DNA from: JBBQZU01 sp038207425
Lineage (GTDB): Bacteria; Bacteroidota; Bacteroidia; Flavobacteriales_D; Cryomorphaceae
Assembly: GCA_038207425.1 (NCBI GenBank)
Contig: JBBQZU010000007.1
Span: 75,190 to 139,189, forward strand
Direction: 5' to 3'
Length of the DNA: 64,000 bases
A program made the translations under genes and the position numbers. Positions 23,738-33,386 of this stretch are shown here, in pieces; the stretch's first letter is position 1; every line of letters starts with the position of its first letter. The notes under the pieces are model-generated. The model saw only the letters and a program-made list of their open reading frames with translations, did not search any database and was not told where the DNA came from.

Positions 23738-26023
23738 ATGAAGTATTTCAACGCATTATTCATCGGTGCATTGCTCGTATTCAGCCTTACGGCCAAAGCA
23801 CAGACCAACCCAACACCACATGTTCTGTCGGGAGGGGATTTTATTTTTAGCGGATTTTTGGATGGTGAGTCTACAGCCTATCCCGCGGGTATGCAAGGTT
23901 GGAGATTTGCCGCAGAACCTGCAGCAGGCTTTGTTGGATCTGCTGCGAGCGACCGCGAACTAGCCGCTCAGAGCACTACATCCACCGCCGGGAGTATTAA
24001 AAATGAAGGTTTAGGTGGTATCAGCTTTTTGAACTCGGGGAGCAACCATATTGGTACAATCGCACTTTCGGTCAATACTGCGGGTGTAGCTGAAGCCTTT
24101 GTGGCTTGGACCGCTGAAGATATAAGAGATGGAGCTACCCGCGAAAACGGATTAATACTGCAATACCGCGTTGGTGAAAGTGGTGATTTCATAGCAATAC
24201 CTGGTTCGGAGTATCTGGGTAGTCCTACCGGCCTAGCAACTTCGCAAGACTTTTCAGTAGCATTGCCTTTGGATGCAATAAATCAACCTGTGGTTCAATT
24301 GCGCTGGATGTATTACTTGATAGCAGGAAGCGGCTCGCGCGACAGGTTGAAAATAGACGGTATAGTAGTATCGCAAGAAGAAAATGGTGGCGGAGGCCCG
24401 GGTGATCAGGTTGAGATAACTTTCAGGGTGGACATGTCTCAATTTGCAGGCACCATACACCCGGCAGGAATGCATCTTGCGGGCAGTTTTCCAACGAATA
24501 TGTGGACACCAAATGCACGACCTATGGTGAATGAAGGCAACGGAATTTGGTCTTATACCGAACTGCTCGATCCCGGTTTGGCACTTCAATATAAATTCGT
24601 GCGAGGTCCAAACTGGGTTGACGGAGATGAAATAATGACCGGTCTCCCCTGCTCAGCACCCACCACTAGCAATAGAGCACTTACTGTACCCGATGAGGAC
24701 ACAGAGTTGCCGGCTTGGTGCTACTCAACTTGCAATGAATGCAGCGCCACGCCCAATAATGTAGAAGTAACTTTTCAAGTGGATATGAGCAATGTTACTA
24801 TCAATGTATCAAGCGGCGGCACCGGAATTTCGGGCACATTCAATGGCTTTGCTTTTGAGCAGATGACTCTCGTTGGCAATGGGATATACTCCTACACTAT
24901 GTCGCTTCAGGCAGGAATTTCAGTTGAGTACAAATTCAGAAATGGCTCTGCTGAATTCGAAACGCCTCCTATGCCCTGCGGCAGCGGTGGTTTTAGCAAC
25001 AGGGTACTTATAGTTCCTGAAGAATCAGTAACTATTCCCGTAGTGTGCTACAGCAGTTGCGAGCCTTGTACACCGCTTGGTAATTTTTATGCCCTCACAT
25101 TTATCGTTGACGCATTTGATATTGTAGTACCCGATCCGATGGGGTTGTACATTGCAGGTACCTTTAATGCATTCAATCCCGCTCCTATGGTAAATGCAGG
25201 AGGTAGCCTTTATACTTTTACTGCAATTATAGAAGAGGGCAGTACCATCCTTTGGAAATACCTGAATGGACAGAGTTTCGACAATGTAGAAATCGTACCT
25301 GAAGCGTGTGGACAGGACGATGGATTTGAAGGCTTTAATCGTATTTTCACGATGCCATCAGCGATCACAGTTCTTAATGTGGTTTGTTTTGCCAGTTGCG
25401 AAGCGTGTGCAGGACAGCCTGCAGTATATCCTCTTGTATTCCAGGTTGACGCATCAAACCTTGCAGCCGTAAATCCCGAAGGCCTCTACATAGCAGGTAA
25501 TTTCAACAACTGGAGCCCCGTGCCCATGCAATCAGCAGGTAGCGGTGTCTACACCTTTCAGGCCATTGTAGAGAATGGAACCGAAGTACTGTGGAAATAT
25601 TTGAATGGCAGTTCATTTGATGGTGCTGAAACAGTGCCTTCAACCTGCGGAACTGACGATGGTTTCGGCGGCTTTAACCGCGCTTTGACCATGCCGGAGC
25701 AGTTAGTAGTGCTCGATATCGTTTGCTTTAGTAGTTGCGCCGCTTGTACACCTGACGGACTCATAAATCAAGACAAAAACAGAACACCTTTGCTTATTTT
25801 CCCGAATCCGGCAAAGGCAAATATTTCTATGGAAATACCTGCTACAGGTATGGCCCATATTCACATATTTGACCTTTCGGGAAAAATGCTGAACAGTGAA
25901 ACCCGATTTGTAAGAAGCGGTGAAGTGGTTGCCAATGTGAATATCCCTTCTATTTCGGGAATGTACATCATCGAAATGGCGGTAGATGGCATTAGCTACC
26001 GAAGTAAATTATTGGTGGAATAA
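23738..26023 (+). CDS. T9SS-secreted protein with four starch-binding-like modules
   Basis: The 761-residue product has a signal peptide (1-21, ending KAQ). A beta-sandwich region (about 25-220) follows, with PNP-like features such as AFVAWTAEDI and LIAGSGSRDRLKIDGI. Then come four repeats of about 105 residues. Each begins with a V-D strand (FRVDMSQF, FQVDMSNV, FIVDAFDI, FQVDASNL) and has GxFN followed by PMV or PMQ. Each also has a YKF or WKY strand, and ends in C-x-S-C-x-x-C. This is the CBM20/early-set Ig fold seen in carbohydrate-binding modules. The final 75 residues are a type A T9SS sorting domain (IFPNPAKANISM, ISGMYIIEM). No catalytic domain is seen, so it may be a surface binding or structural protein. 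Confidence 0.85.
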   Translation: MKYFNALFIGALLVFSLTAKAQTNPTPHVLSGGDFIFSGFLDGESTAYPAGMQGWRFAAEPAAGFVGSAASDRELAAQSTTSTAGSIKNEGLGGISFLNSGSNHIGTIALSVNTAGVAEAFVAWTAEDIRDGATRENGLILQYRVGESGDFIAIPGSEYLGSPTGLATSQDFSVALPLDAINQPVVQLRWMYYLIAGSGSRDRLKIDGIVVSQEENGGGGPGDQVEITFRVDMSQFAGTIHPAGMHLAGSFPTNMWTPNARPMVNEGNGIWSYTELLDPGLALQYKFVRGPNWVDGDEIMTGLPCSAPTTSNRALTVPDEDTELPAWCYSTCNECSATPNNVEVTFQVDMSNVTINVSSGGTGISGTFNGFAFEQMTLVGNGIYSYTMSLQAGISVEYKFRNGSAEFETPPMPCGSGGFSNRVLIVPEESVTIPVVCYSSCEPCTPLGNFYALTFIVDAFDIVVPDPMGLYIAGTFNAFNPAPMVNAGGSLYTFTAIIEEGSTILWKYLNGQSFDNVEIVPEACGQDDGFEGFNRIFTMPSAITVLNVVCFASCEACAGQPAVYPLVFQVDASNLAAVNPEGLYIAGNFNNWSPVPMQSAGSGVYTFQAIVENGTEVLWKYLNGSSFDGAETVPSTCGTDDGFGGFNRALTMPEQLVVLDIVCFSSCAACTPDGLINQDKNRTPLLIFPNPAKANISMEIPATGMAHIHIFDLSGKMLNSETRFVRSGEVVANVNIPSISGMYIIEMAVDGISYRSKLLVE
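24410..25747 (+). repeat. Four tandem protein-module repeats, each ended by CxSCxxC
   Basis: Units lie at about 24410-24742, 24761-25069, 25088-25408 and 25427-25747. The end motifs are CYSTCNEC, CYSSCEPC, CFASCEAC and CFSSCAAC. Units 3 and 4 are the most alike (GLYIAGTFNAF and GLYIAGNFNNW; LWKYLNGQSFDN and LWKYLNGSSFDG), which points to a recent duplication. The three cysteines per unit suggest disulfides or metal binding between modules. Confidence 0.8.
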
Positions 26024-26044
26024 AGAAGTGAAATGTTGTCTAAT

Positions 26045-26077
26045 AAAAACGGCTCCATGATGGAGCCGTTTTTATTT
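26045..26077. terminator. Bidirectional terminator
   Basis: AAAAACGGCTCCA (26045-26057) pairs perfectly with TGGAGCCGTTTTT (26061-26073) around TGA. A-rich and T-rich flanks let it work on both strands. It separates the secreted repeat protein gene from the convergent mrp operon. Confidence 0.9.
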
Positions 26078-26161
26078 TAATACTTTTCATATTTCAGGTA
26101 TTCGCTCAGAACCATCTGGCAAAACAGATTGCCGAAGGCGATAAACTAAAATCCTGGATTA

Positions 26162-26521
26162 TCAATCTTCGCTGCTGAGTTCATTATTTTCATCGTCCTT
26201 ATACTTATCTTTTAGTTGATCCATGACAGAATTTTTCCAAAGTGGGACTCCAATATAATATGCAGCCCTGCCGATAAGATGCGCTCCAACAGGTGCTGTA
26301 AGAAAAACAAAAAGAACGATTGCCAATACTTTGGTAGTTACAGCAATTTCTGAAAAATAAACCGCTGTACCGATCAATACCAGTCCAACACCTAATGATG
26401 CCGCCTTGGTAGTTACCGAAATGCGCATATACAGATCAGGCATACGCACGATGCCTAAAGCAGCGATGAAAATAAATACAGACCCCAGCGTGGCAAATAC
26501 AATTATTATTATGTCAGTCAT
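26162..26521 (-). CDS. mrpG: Mrp antiporter subunit MrpG
   Basis: The 119-residue protein has three membrane helices and the MrpG/PhaG signature GIVRMPDLYMRISVTTKAASLGVG. It ends in a charged cytoplasmic tail. MrpG is a small, essential subunit of the Mrp Na+/H+ antiporter in the inner membrane. It overlaps mrpF by eight bases and is the last gene of the operon; the terminator at 26045-26077 lies about 85 bases past it. Confidence 0.93.
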   Translation of the reverse strand: MTDIIIIVFATLGSVFIFIAALGIVRMPDLYMRISVTTKAASLGVGLVLIGTAVYFSEIAVTTKVLAIVLFVFLTAPVGAHLIGRAAYYIGVPLWKNSVMDQLKDKYKDDENNELSSED

Positions 26522-26789
26522 TCTTTTTTCTTTGTTTTAAATAATATGAAAAAGCCACAGAACTCAGGAAGGCAATAAGAGCAAATATCATCGCAATATC
26601 AAGAAAATTTGACTGGTCGGAGAGAATGCTGTACACGGCAATAATTGCCATACCGGTGGTGATGAGCAAATCCAATGAAAGAACCCTGTCGGTAATAGTA
26701 GGGCCGATAAAAAATCGCACAAATACCAGCAGCACCGCAGCAGCGAGAATGGGCATAATTACAAAAAACAGATAATCGTTAAGGCTCAT
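26514..26789 (-). CDS. mrpF: Mrp antiporter subunit MrpF
   Basis: The 91-residue protein has three membrane helices and the MrpF/PhaF motif GPTITDRVLSLDLLITTGMA, with conserved Asp residues in the middle helix region. It overlaps mrpE by four bases (ATGA). The protein is part of the small-subunit cluster of the antiporter. Confidence 0.93.
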   Translation of the reverse strand: MSLNDYLFFVIMPILAAAVLLVFVRFFIGPTITDRVLSLDLLITTGMAIIAVYSILSDQSNFLDIAMIFALIAFLSSVAFSYYLKQRKKND

Positions 26790-27262
26790 CGCATTATTTC
26801 GAGCAGTCTGCGCTCAAATCCATTTTTAATACTCTTTATAAATGACTCTTCACTTTTTATGTACATGGAATGTATGTATAGTACCTTTTTATCAGTGCTC
26901 ACATCAAGACTTAAGGTACCTGGAGTTAAAGTAATAAAGTTGGCGAGCAGGGTAATTTCAATATCAGATTTTGCATCAAGCGGAACTTTGACAATACCGG
27001 GCGTCATGTAGTTATGTCGGGTTATCACATCGAATGCTACAATCAGATTAGCGACGATGACATGATAAATGAAAAAAAACATGAAAGATATCAGCTTTGG
27101 TATAATTAACGCGTATTTTTTGCTTTCGTCCTTTCGTGCGAGAACCAAAATAACACAGAATCCAAGCAGGAAACCGAAAAAGAAATTGCCGGGACCAAAT
27201 TCGCCTGAGAGGGCAACCCAGACCAGCGTAAGGAAAATATTTAACAAAAACCAGGTACGCAT
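26786..27262 (-). CDS. mrpE: Mrp antiporter subunit MrpE
   Basis: The 158-residue protein has an N-terminal pair of membrane helices and a cytoplasmic domain with the MrpE signature LLANFITLTPGTLSLDV, followed by LYIHSMYIK. It starts at ATG 27262, 15 bases after the mrpD stop, and overlaps mrpF. MrpE is an accessory subunit whose role in ion exchange is still not fully settled. Confidence 0.93.
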   Translation of the reverse strand: MRTWFLLNIFLTLVWVALSGEFGPGNFFFGFLLGFCVILVLARKDESKKYALIIPKLISFMFFFIYHVIVANLIVAFDVITRHNYMTPGIVKVPLDAKSDIEITLLANFITLTPGTLSLDVSTDKKVLYIHSMYIKSEESFIKSIKNGFERRLLEIMR

Positions 27263-27276
27263 ATGCTTTAATTATT

Positions 27277-28791
27277 TCATTGTTTTGTTTTAAATACGGC
27301 ATTCACGTAAATCATGGTGTCGCTAAGCTCAAGCGCTACCCTTTCGGCAACAGGCTCAATAACCCCTGCACCAAGCCCAATAAAAAGCGAAAGCGCCGCA
27401 AGGAAACCAATTGGTACAAGGTACAGAAGCTTGCGCTTAACGCCAAGTTTATTCCAAAAAGTAAAATTGGGCCTTGCATAAATTTCTTTCGAAGGCTTCC
27501 AGAAAACTTCGGCCCATAATTTTGCAATAGCGATAAGTGTGAAAAAACTACCCAGAATTATCAATCCGGAAATGATCCATTTGTGGTCAGTAAATCCTGC
27601 CGATATAAGGCCAATCTTAGGCCAGAATCCTGAAAGCGGTGGTATTCCAACAAGTGAGAAAAGCGGCACTGCCATTAGCAATGCAAGCATCGGATATTTG
27701 TCATAAATACCCCCCAAATCTCTGATACTTGAAGTACCCGTCATTCTGTGTGTAAGACCAGCAACCATAAATAAATTGGTCTTCACAATAATATCGTGAA
27801 AAAGATAGAATATAACCCCTGTAATTGCCAAAACAGAACCAATACCTATTCCTGCAATCATAAAACCAATATGACAAATAATCAGGTAAGAAAAGAGTCT
27901 TCGTAAATTATTCTGAACTAGCGCCGCCGCGCCACCGGCCAGGATTGTACAGCCTGCAGCGATAGTTATAATTTCACTAATTAGCGCATTGTCCGCATAA
28001 AGCAAGCTAAAGACCCTTATTATAGCGTAAACACCCATTTTAGTGAGTAAGCCACCAAAAACTGCCGAAACTGCATCGGGTGGAGTATGGTACGACGACG
28101 GGAGCCAAAAATAAAAAGGAAATATAGCAGCCTTGGTGCCGAACCCGGCCAAAAAGAATATTGCGGTAACTTCTACCAAATGCGGGTGCTCAACCAACGG
28201 CAATTTCATTGCTACATCAGCCATATTCAAAGTGCCTGTAATGCCGTAAATGATGGCAATCGCTGTAAGAAATATCAACGATGAAAGCATATTTAACGTA
28301 AAGTAATTCACGGCTCCCTCAAGTTGCATCTTTTCACCGCCAATGGTAAGCAGCACAAATGAGCTGATAATGATTATCTCAAACCAAACATACAGGCTGA
28401 ACAAATCGCCGGTAAGAAATGCACCGCAAAGGCCCAAAAATAGAATTTGAAGTATGGGGAAAAAACCATATTTCACCCGCTGCGGAATGATGGTGCCTGC
28501 GGCAAAAATGGATACTGCTAGCCCTACAATTGAAGTTAGCAAAACCAGCGATGCTGCCAAGGTATCAGCTACCATCGTAATTCCAAATGGAGGCTTCCAG
28601 CCGCCCGATTGAACAGTAACGATACCCTGATTCCAAACCATGCCAAACAGCGCAGAAGCAACAATGAGTGCTGCTGCGTTTGACAATATGGCAAACCAAC
28701 GTTGAAATTTAATCCTGCCCCATGCGAACAGCATAATTGTCGCTGCGGCGAGATGTATAATAAGTGGCACAAAAATGAAATTCTCATTCAT
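27277..28791 (-). CDS. mrpD: Mrp antiporter subunit MrpD (NuoM/N-like)
   Basis: The 504-residue protein has about 14 membrane helices and is related to complex I proton-channel subunits. The key Glu of helix 5 is in SLYVWFEIIIISSFVLL and the Lys of helix 7 in FGTKAAIFPFYFWLPSSYHT. Both are needed for proton transfer in Mrp and NuoL/M/N proteins. Its start overlaps the mrpC stop (TGATG). Confidence 0.95.
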   Translation of the reverse strand: MNENFIFVPLIIHLAAATIMLFAWGRIKFQRWFAILSNAAALIVASALFGMVWNQGIVTVQSGGWKPPFGITMVADTLAASLVLLTSIVGLAVSIFAAGTIIPQRVKYGFFPILQILFLGLCGAFLTGDLFSLYVWFEIIIISSFVLLTIGGEKMQLEGAVNYFTLNMLSSLIFLTAIAIIYGITGTLNMADVAMKLPLVEHPHLVEVTAIFFLAGFGTKAAIFPFYFWLPSSYHTPPDAVSAVFGGLLTKMGVYAIIRVFSLLYADNALISEIITIAAGCTILAGGAAALVQNNLRRLFSYLIICHIGFMIAGIGIGSVLAITGVIFYLFHDIIVKTNLFMVAGLTHRMTGTSSIRDLGGIYDKYPMLALLMAVPLFSLVGIPPLSGFWPKIGLISAGFTDHKWIISGLIILGSFFTLIAIAKLWAEVFWKPSKEIYARPNFTFWNKLGVKRKLLYLVPIGFLAALSLFIGLGAGVIEPVAERVALELSDTMIYVNAVFKTKQ

Positions 28792-29144
28792 CAGGCGTAA
28801 TCATCAGTGGTATTTATTTCATCTAGATCATCGGTATTCGCTATTGCATATACCCGCTTTATAAGAATGATCGCGAAGCTTTGCAATCCAAAACTTATTA
28901 CAATGGCTGTGAGGATTAATGCCTGAGGAACCGGGTCGGCGTAAAGTCCGGGTATCACGTCAGCATAATCGGGTATTAAAGGAGGTTTACCTTTAGCCAA
29001 GCGGCCCATAAGAAATATAAGCAGGTTCACACCATTACCCAAAAGCGTAAATCCAATAATAAGCTTTACAAAGCTGCGCCGAAGCAACATATAAATTCCT
29101 GCGGCGTACAGCACACCGGTAACTATGGGTAGGAGCAGGTTCAT
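28791..29144 (-). CDS. mrpC: Mrp antiporter subunit MrpC (NuoK-like)
   Basis: The 117-residue, three-helix protein is related to NuoK. It shows IIGFTLLGNGVNLLIF and PVPQALILTAIVISFGLQSF, the family signature near the third helix. The tail is acidic. It overlaps mrpB by four bases and mrpD by one. Confidence 0.95.
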   Translation of the reverse strand: MNLLLPIVTGVLYAAGIYMLLRRSFVKLIIGFTLLGNGVNLLIFLMGRLAKGKPPLIPDYADVIPGLYADPVPQALILTAIVISFGLQSFAIILIKRVYAIANTDDLDEINTTDDYA

Positions 29145-29557
29145 TCTTTCTGAAGTTCAATAAGGGTCAATATAATTGTCAAAACCACTCCTATTACTAC
29201 GAGAAAAACTCCAATATCAAAGAATATGGCCGTACCTAGCGAACCAATTATCAGAACAGGTTGGTCGTACCAAAGGCCTTGCATCAAAGCCTTACCGTAA
29301 ATAAGTGGCATCATAGCACTGAGCAGTGCAAGCGCTAAACCTATTGGTATCAAATAACCGGGATGAAGACCAAGTAGTTTTTTAGTTGCCTCGGCACCGA
29401 AAGCTAGCGCATGAAGTACAAAAACAATGGAAGCAACCAATCCGCCTACAAAGCCACCACCGGGAAGGTAATGGCCACGCAACAAAATAAATACGGAAAA
29501 TAGCAGCAACAGCGGCAAAAGATACTTCGTTGCAGTGCGCAAGATCAACGTATTCAT
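29141..29557 (-). CDS. mrpB: Mrp antiporter subunit MrpB
   Basis: The 138-residue protein has four membrane helices and the MrpB signature LRGHYLPGGGFVGGLVAS near the N-terminus. It ends with FFDIGVFLVVIGVVLTIIL. It lies 36 bases after mrpA and overlaps mrpC. Confidence 0.95.
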   Translation of the reverse strand: MNTLILRTATKYLLPLLLLFSVFILLRGHYLPGGGFVGGLVASIVFVLHALAFGAEATKKLLGLHPGYLIPIGLALALLSAMMPLIYGKALMQGLWYDQPVLIIGSLGTAIFFDIGVFLVVIGVVLTIILTLIELQKE

Positions 29558-29593
29558 ATCAGCCTGATTTCACGTTCATTAGTATTGCTTGAT

Positions 29594-31888
29594 TTACACA
29601 TCATGCCTTTTCACCTTTAATTTAAGCAAGCCAAAAACCCCTATTGCCGATACTGCAAGTACCACAATTTCCATAAAGGTATCGATCCCTCTGAAATCAA
29701 CGAGAATTACGTTCACCACATTTTTTCCTTTGGCAAGCAAATAGGCATTGTCTGCATAGAAAGAACTTATATATACCGGGCGGTCGAGACTCAAAACATC
29801 TAAAACAACGGCTGTAATTAATGTGCCAAATACAATACTTATCGCCCCATCTCGAAGTTTTGACCGGGTGCGTGTTAGCTTCAGATATTTCGGTAATTTA
29901 TAAAGCACAAGTATAAAAAGTATTACTGTAAGGGTATCGATAGTAAACTGAGTGATGGCCAAATCTGGAGCTCCGTAAATCACAAATATGAGACAAATAG
30001 CATAGCCTATAACCCCCATAGATGCCACAGCAGCAAGCCTTGAATCTGTAAAAACAGTAAAGAGCACTGAGGCAATGAGAATGACCACAAGCACCCATTC
30101 ATACACCGCCACAGATCTAATCATTGACCAATCAAAGTGCCAATGAAATCCGGGAAGGTGCACGGCCGCTGCAATTGCCAAAATCGTAATGATGCTAATG
30201 AGTACATAATATCTCAAATGCCCACTCTGAAAAGCTTTGTTCCATGCAGTAGCAATCTGCGCAAAACTACCTACCATTGCTAAAGCGATGGTTTGAGGAG
30301 CAAGCATATTCAATTTTGCGGGAATACCTGAAAGATATTTATAAGGTTTTGCCGTAAGATAAATCAATACAGTCCCCGCAATGGTGACCATGCTAAGCCA
30401 GAATACCGTATTGATACCGTGCCACATTTTGAGGTACACACCATCAGTATTGATCGCTAAAGCATCCAGAGAAGGAATAAGTAGCGTATGATCCATCAAA
30501 CCCGGGCTTATACCTAAAATCAAACTGAGAATTGCGAGCAATATTGGCGCAAACCACAATACCGGGCCGGGAGCTTTGGTACCGTTTAGAGCATCGGGTA
30601 GCCTTCCGGCAAATGGCTTGATAGCCGCTATAAAACCAGCAACTCCCACCAGAATATTGGTGACCAGTGCGATGATGGTAAGCCATAAACTCATATTGCC
30701 TTGATGAAGCGTGGCTTCGTACACAAGGTCTTTGCCAATAAACCCGAAGGTGATTGGAATGCCAGCACCTGAAAGTGCTGCAACAAATGCTGCTACAGCC
30801 ACCAATGGCATTGCATTGCGGAGTCCACCGAGCAGTGTCACCTCGCGGGTATTCGTGTGATGGTCAATGATGCCTGCTATCAGGAACATCGCAGCTTTAT
30901 ACAGTGCGTGAACAACCACAAATACCAATGCTGCGATGATCGCTTCTCTGGTACCGATACCTATAAGAAAGGTAAGTGTACCTAGCGCTGAAATGGTGGT
31001 GTAGGCAAGAATGGATTTCAGATCAGTTCTGAAAAGACTGTGAATGGCGCCAAATACCATCGTAATACATCCCACTGTCATCAGGGTATTGCTCCATAAA
31101 GCCAGGTCAGTAAAGACTGGCGAAAACCTAAACAATAAGTAAATACCTGCCTTTACCATTGTAGCAGAATGCAAATAGGTACTCACAGGCGTAGGGGCCT
31201 TCATAGCACCCGGCAACCAAAAGTGAAATGGAAATTGTGCCGATTTAGTAAAAGCAGCAATAAATATTAATACCAGAATAAGCGTGGTATAAGGCGAAGA
31301 AGCAAAAACATCGGGCTGAAGCAACATAGCTTCGATGCTATAGGTGCCGGTTACAGCGCCCATAAGCAGCATGGCAGCAAGCAATGCCAAGCCACCAAAA
31401 CCGGTCACGGCAAGCGCTACCAATGCCGACTTGCGCGAGGCTTCATCCTTATTTTTAAAACCAATTAAAAAGAAAGATGAAATGCTCGTAAGCTCCCAAA
31501 AAATAAAAAGTGTAAGCGCATTTGCCGAAAGGACCACCCCCAACATGGCTGCCATAAACATACTCAGGTAGGCATAAAATCTATCCAAATAAGGATTGCC
31601 CTTCATGTACGATGCGCTATACGCGAATACCAGAGCGCCAATACCCGTAATAAGCAATGCGAATATGAGCGAAAGGCCGTCGAGTTTAAAACTCAGGCTG
31701 GCGCCAAATGCCCATTCAAGATGGCTGCTCAAATTGCCTTCTAAACCAGAAAAAAGAAATGACGCAAACCATACAAAGAGCGATAAAGGCAGGAGTGAAT
31801 TGAGTATGGCAAATCGACCGAGCGACACCCGCCGCATTATTGGCATAAGCAACGCAAATATAAAACCTGCCAATACTGCTGCCGTCAT
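29594..31888 (-). CDS. mrpA: Mrp antiporter subunit MrpA (NuoL-like)
   Basis: The 764-residue protein is the large NuoL-like subunit. It has the helix-5 Glu in TLFIFWELTSISSFFLIGF, the Lys in FTKSAQFPFHFWLPGAMKAP and the His-rich region HALYKAAMFLIAGIIDH. The C-terminal part (from about 590) carries the MbhD/MbhE-like helices, including YGAPDLAITQFTIDTL and ILVDFRGIDTFMEI. Together with B to G it exchanges Na+ for H+ across the inner membrane. I chose ATG 31888 because upstream in-frame codons overlap promoter elements and do not match the family start. Confidence 0.93.
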   Translation of the reverse strand: MTAAVLAGFIFALLMPIMRRVSLGRFAILNSLLPLSLFVWFASFLFSGLEGNLSSHLEWAFGASLSFKLDGLSLIFALLITGIGALVFAYSASYMKGNPYLDRFYAYLSMFMAAMLGVVLSANALTLFIFWELTSISSFFLIGFKNKDEASRKSALVALAVTGFGGLALLAAMLLMGAVTGTYSIEAMLLQPDVFASSPYTTLILVLIFIAAFTKSAQFPFHFWLPGAMKAPTPVSTYLHSATMVKAGIYLLFRFSPVFTDLALWSNTLMTVGCITMVFGAIHSLFRTDLKSILAYTTISALGTLTFLIGIGTREAIIAALVFVVVHALYKAAMFLIAGIIDHHTNTREVTLLGGLRNAMPLVAVAAFVAALSGAGIPITFGFIGKDLVYEATLHQGNMSLWLTIIALVTNILVGVAGFIAAIKPFAGRLPDALNGTKAPGPVLWFAPILLAILSLILGISPGLMDHTLLIPSLDALAINTDGVYLKMWHGINTVFWLSMVTIAGTVLIYLTAKPYKYLSGIPAKLNMLAPQTIALAMVGSFAQIATAWNKAFQSGHLRYYVLISIITILAIAAAVHLPGFHWHFDWSMIRSVAVYEWVLVVILIASVLFTVFTDSRLAAVASMGVIGYAICLIFVIYGAPDLAITQFTIDTLTVILFILVLYKLPKYLKLTRTRSKLRDGAISIVFGTLITAVVLDVLSLDRPVYISSFYADNAYLLAKGKNVVNVILVDFRGIDTFMEIVVLAVSAIGVFGLLKLKVKRHDV

Positions 31889-31893
31889 ACGGG

Positions 31894-31923
31894 CAAATAT
31901 ATGCCAATTGTCTTCGTATTCAA
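31894..31923 (-). promoter_or_regulatory. Promoter of the mrp operon
   Basis: On the minus strand TTG (31923-31921), a 19-base spacer and TATATTTG (31901-31894) match the consensus. The -7 element is only five bases from the mrpA ATG, so the transcript could be leaderless. A second exact -7 element, TAAATTTG (minus strand, 31968-31961), lies 72 bases further upstream without a good -33. It would give a leader of about 65 bases. Confidence 0.5.
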
Positions 31924-32084
31924 TTGATGAAATAAAAAATGCCGACTGTCCGAAATATTTCAAATTTAAACTCTCATTATCAAGCTTATAAAGTAGGGCG
32001 ACTAACTATTATAAACTCAAACATCTCAAAGCAAACCCTTACAAAGCCCAATCAACATCTTACTGCAATATTCAATACCTCTGC

Positions 32085-33291
32085 TTATTCTTTTACTTCA
32101 CGGCTAAGCATTTTCGAAAATAGAACAGCAGTGATGCCATGCGGGGCTGCGCTCAAAATTACTATGGGGGTCACCGCGCTGATCAACCTGTCATAACCTT
32201 CAATTCCGAGTGAAATTATGGTAAGTAGCAGATAAAGCACAGATGCTATGCCCCTTGGGCCAAACCAACCTATAAACAATATTGATTTCATGCCAATGCC
32301 ACTGCCTGTAAAACTGACCGCCACCGGCAACATTCGGATTACTGAAATACTAAGCAATGCATAGAGTATGGCGCGCCAATACCTAAATGGATAAGATACA
32401 GGAACCAGGATCATCCCAACCAAAAGAAATATAAACAGGATCAGAATTTGGCTTTCTGCTTCGCCAAACTAGCGTATTCTGGCCCGTATGGTTTCTGTCC
32501 TGATGCCAAGCATCAGGCCGGCAAAATAAGCAGCTATGAAACCATTGCCGTGAAAATACTCAGCAAGTGAATAAGCCAATACTGCAATAGAGATAGAAGC
32601 AAGCATTTGGCAGGTGTGGTTCATCCACCCTGTTTTTGATGCTCTCTCCACAAAGCACCCTCCTATAAAACCCACAAAGGCCCCTGCTAATGGCCCTGTT
32701 GCGAACAGCTTTAATGTAAACATGAGCCATTACCCAGTGCCAAATACACCCTTGTTGGTACCGGCAAGTATGGCAGTACAAATCAATATTGAAGGCAGAG
32801 CAATACCATCATTCAGCCCGCTCTCAATATTTATCGTTTGGCGAATACGTTTGGGTGCTGCTTCACTCGTTACAACGGCCTGGCCCAGGGCTGCATCGGT
32901 TGAAGAAAGTATCAAGGCCAACAGTATTAAAACAACTAGTGGCTCATCAGGAAATATGAGTATGGCAAAAAGTAATCCGGCAAGCATGGTGATTGGTAAG
33001 CTTAAACCCAGCAACCTTAGTGGCAAGGTGCGGCCAATCTCAAGCGAATTGTGGTCAATGGTTGATGCATCAACAAAAAGTACCAAAATAAGGGTAAATG
33101 GTGCCAGAGGTCGAACAAAGAATGCATTTGGCCCATCATCAAGTGCTGGCAAGTCAAAAAAAGCTAACCAGAATGCCTATGAAGACAAAAACCATTGGCG
33201 CGGTAATAGCAGAACGCTCTGCTCGTTTGGAAAAAACACCATAGCCCAAAATGAGCAAAGCCATAAAGGCTATAATTGGATGCTCATTCAT
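32085..33291 (-). pseudogene. Dead CPA1-type Na+/H+ antiporter (NhaP-like)
   Basis: Read from ATG 33291, the frame starts NEHPIIAFMALLILGYGVFS and reaches LVSFF, where seven T (plus-strand A7 at 33156-33162) shift the frame. Removing one base continues DLPALDDGPN without a break. In-frame TAA (32730-32732) and TAG (32469-32471) follow. The rest is intact: LSSTDAALGQAVVTSE, IESGLNDGIALPS, GFIAAYFAGLMLG, FIGWFGPRGIASV. It ends at 32085. The total of about 400 codons is full length for the family. These CPA1 motifs (DAALG, ESGLNDG, WFGPRG) are diagnostic. Three disruptions make it a pseudogene unless sequencing is at fault. Confidence 0.85.
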
Positions 33292-33386
33292 TGATCTGAA
33301 GATCCTTCAAATCGACAAAATATAATTACCATCTCAAAACTTCAATGATTGATGTTTTGTGTGCCATCAAAATAATTAGTTGGGTA

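Noticed and set aside
32614..33294. 226-codon plus-strand frame over the dead antiporter gene
   Set aside because: It mirrors the minus-strand pseudogene, whose product matches CPA1 antiporters well; the plus-strand product has no likeness to any family I know.
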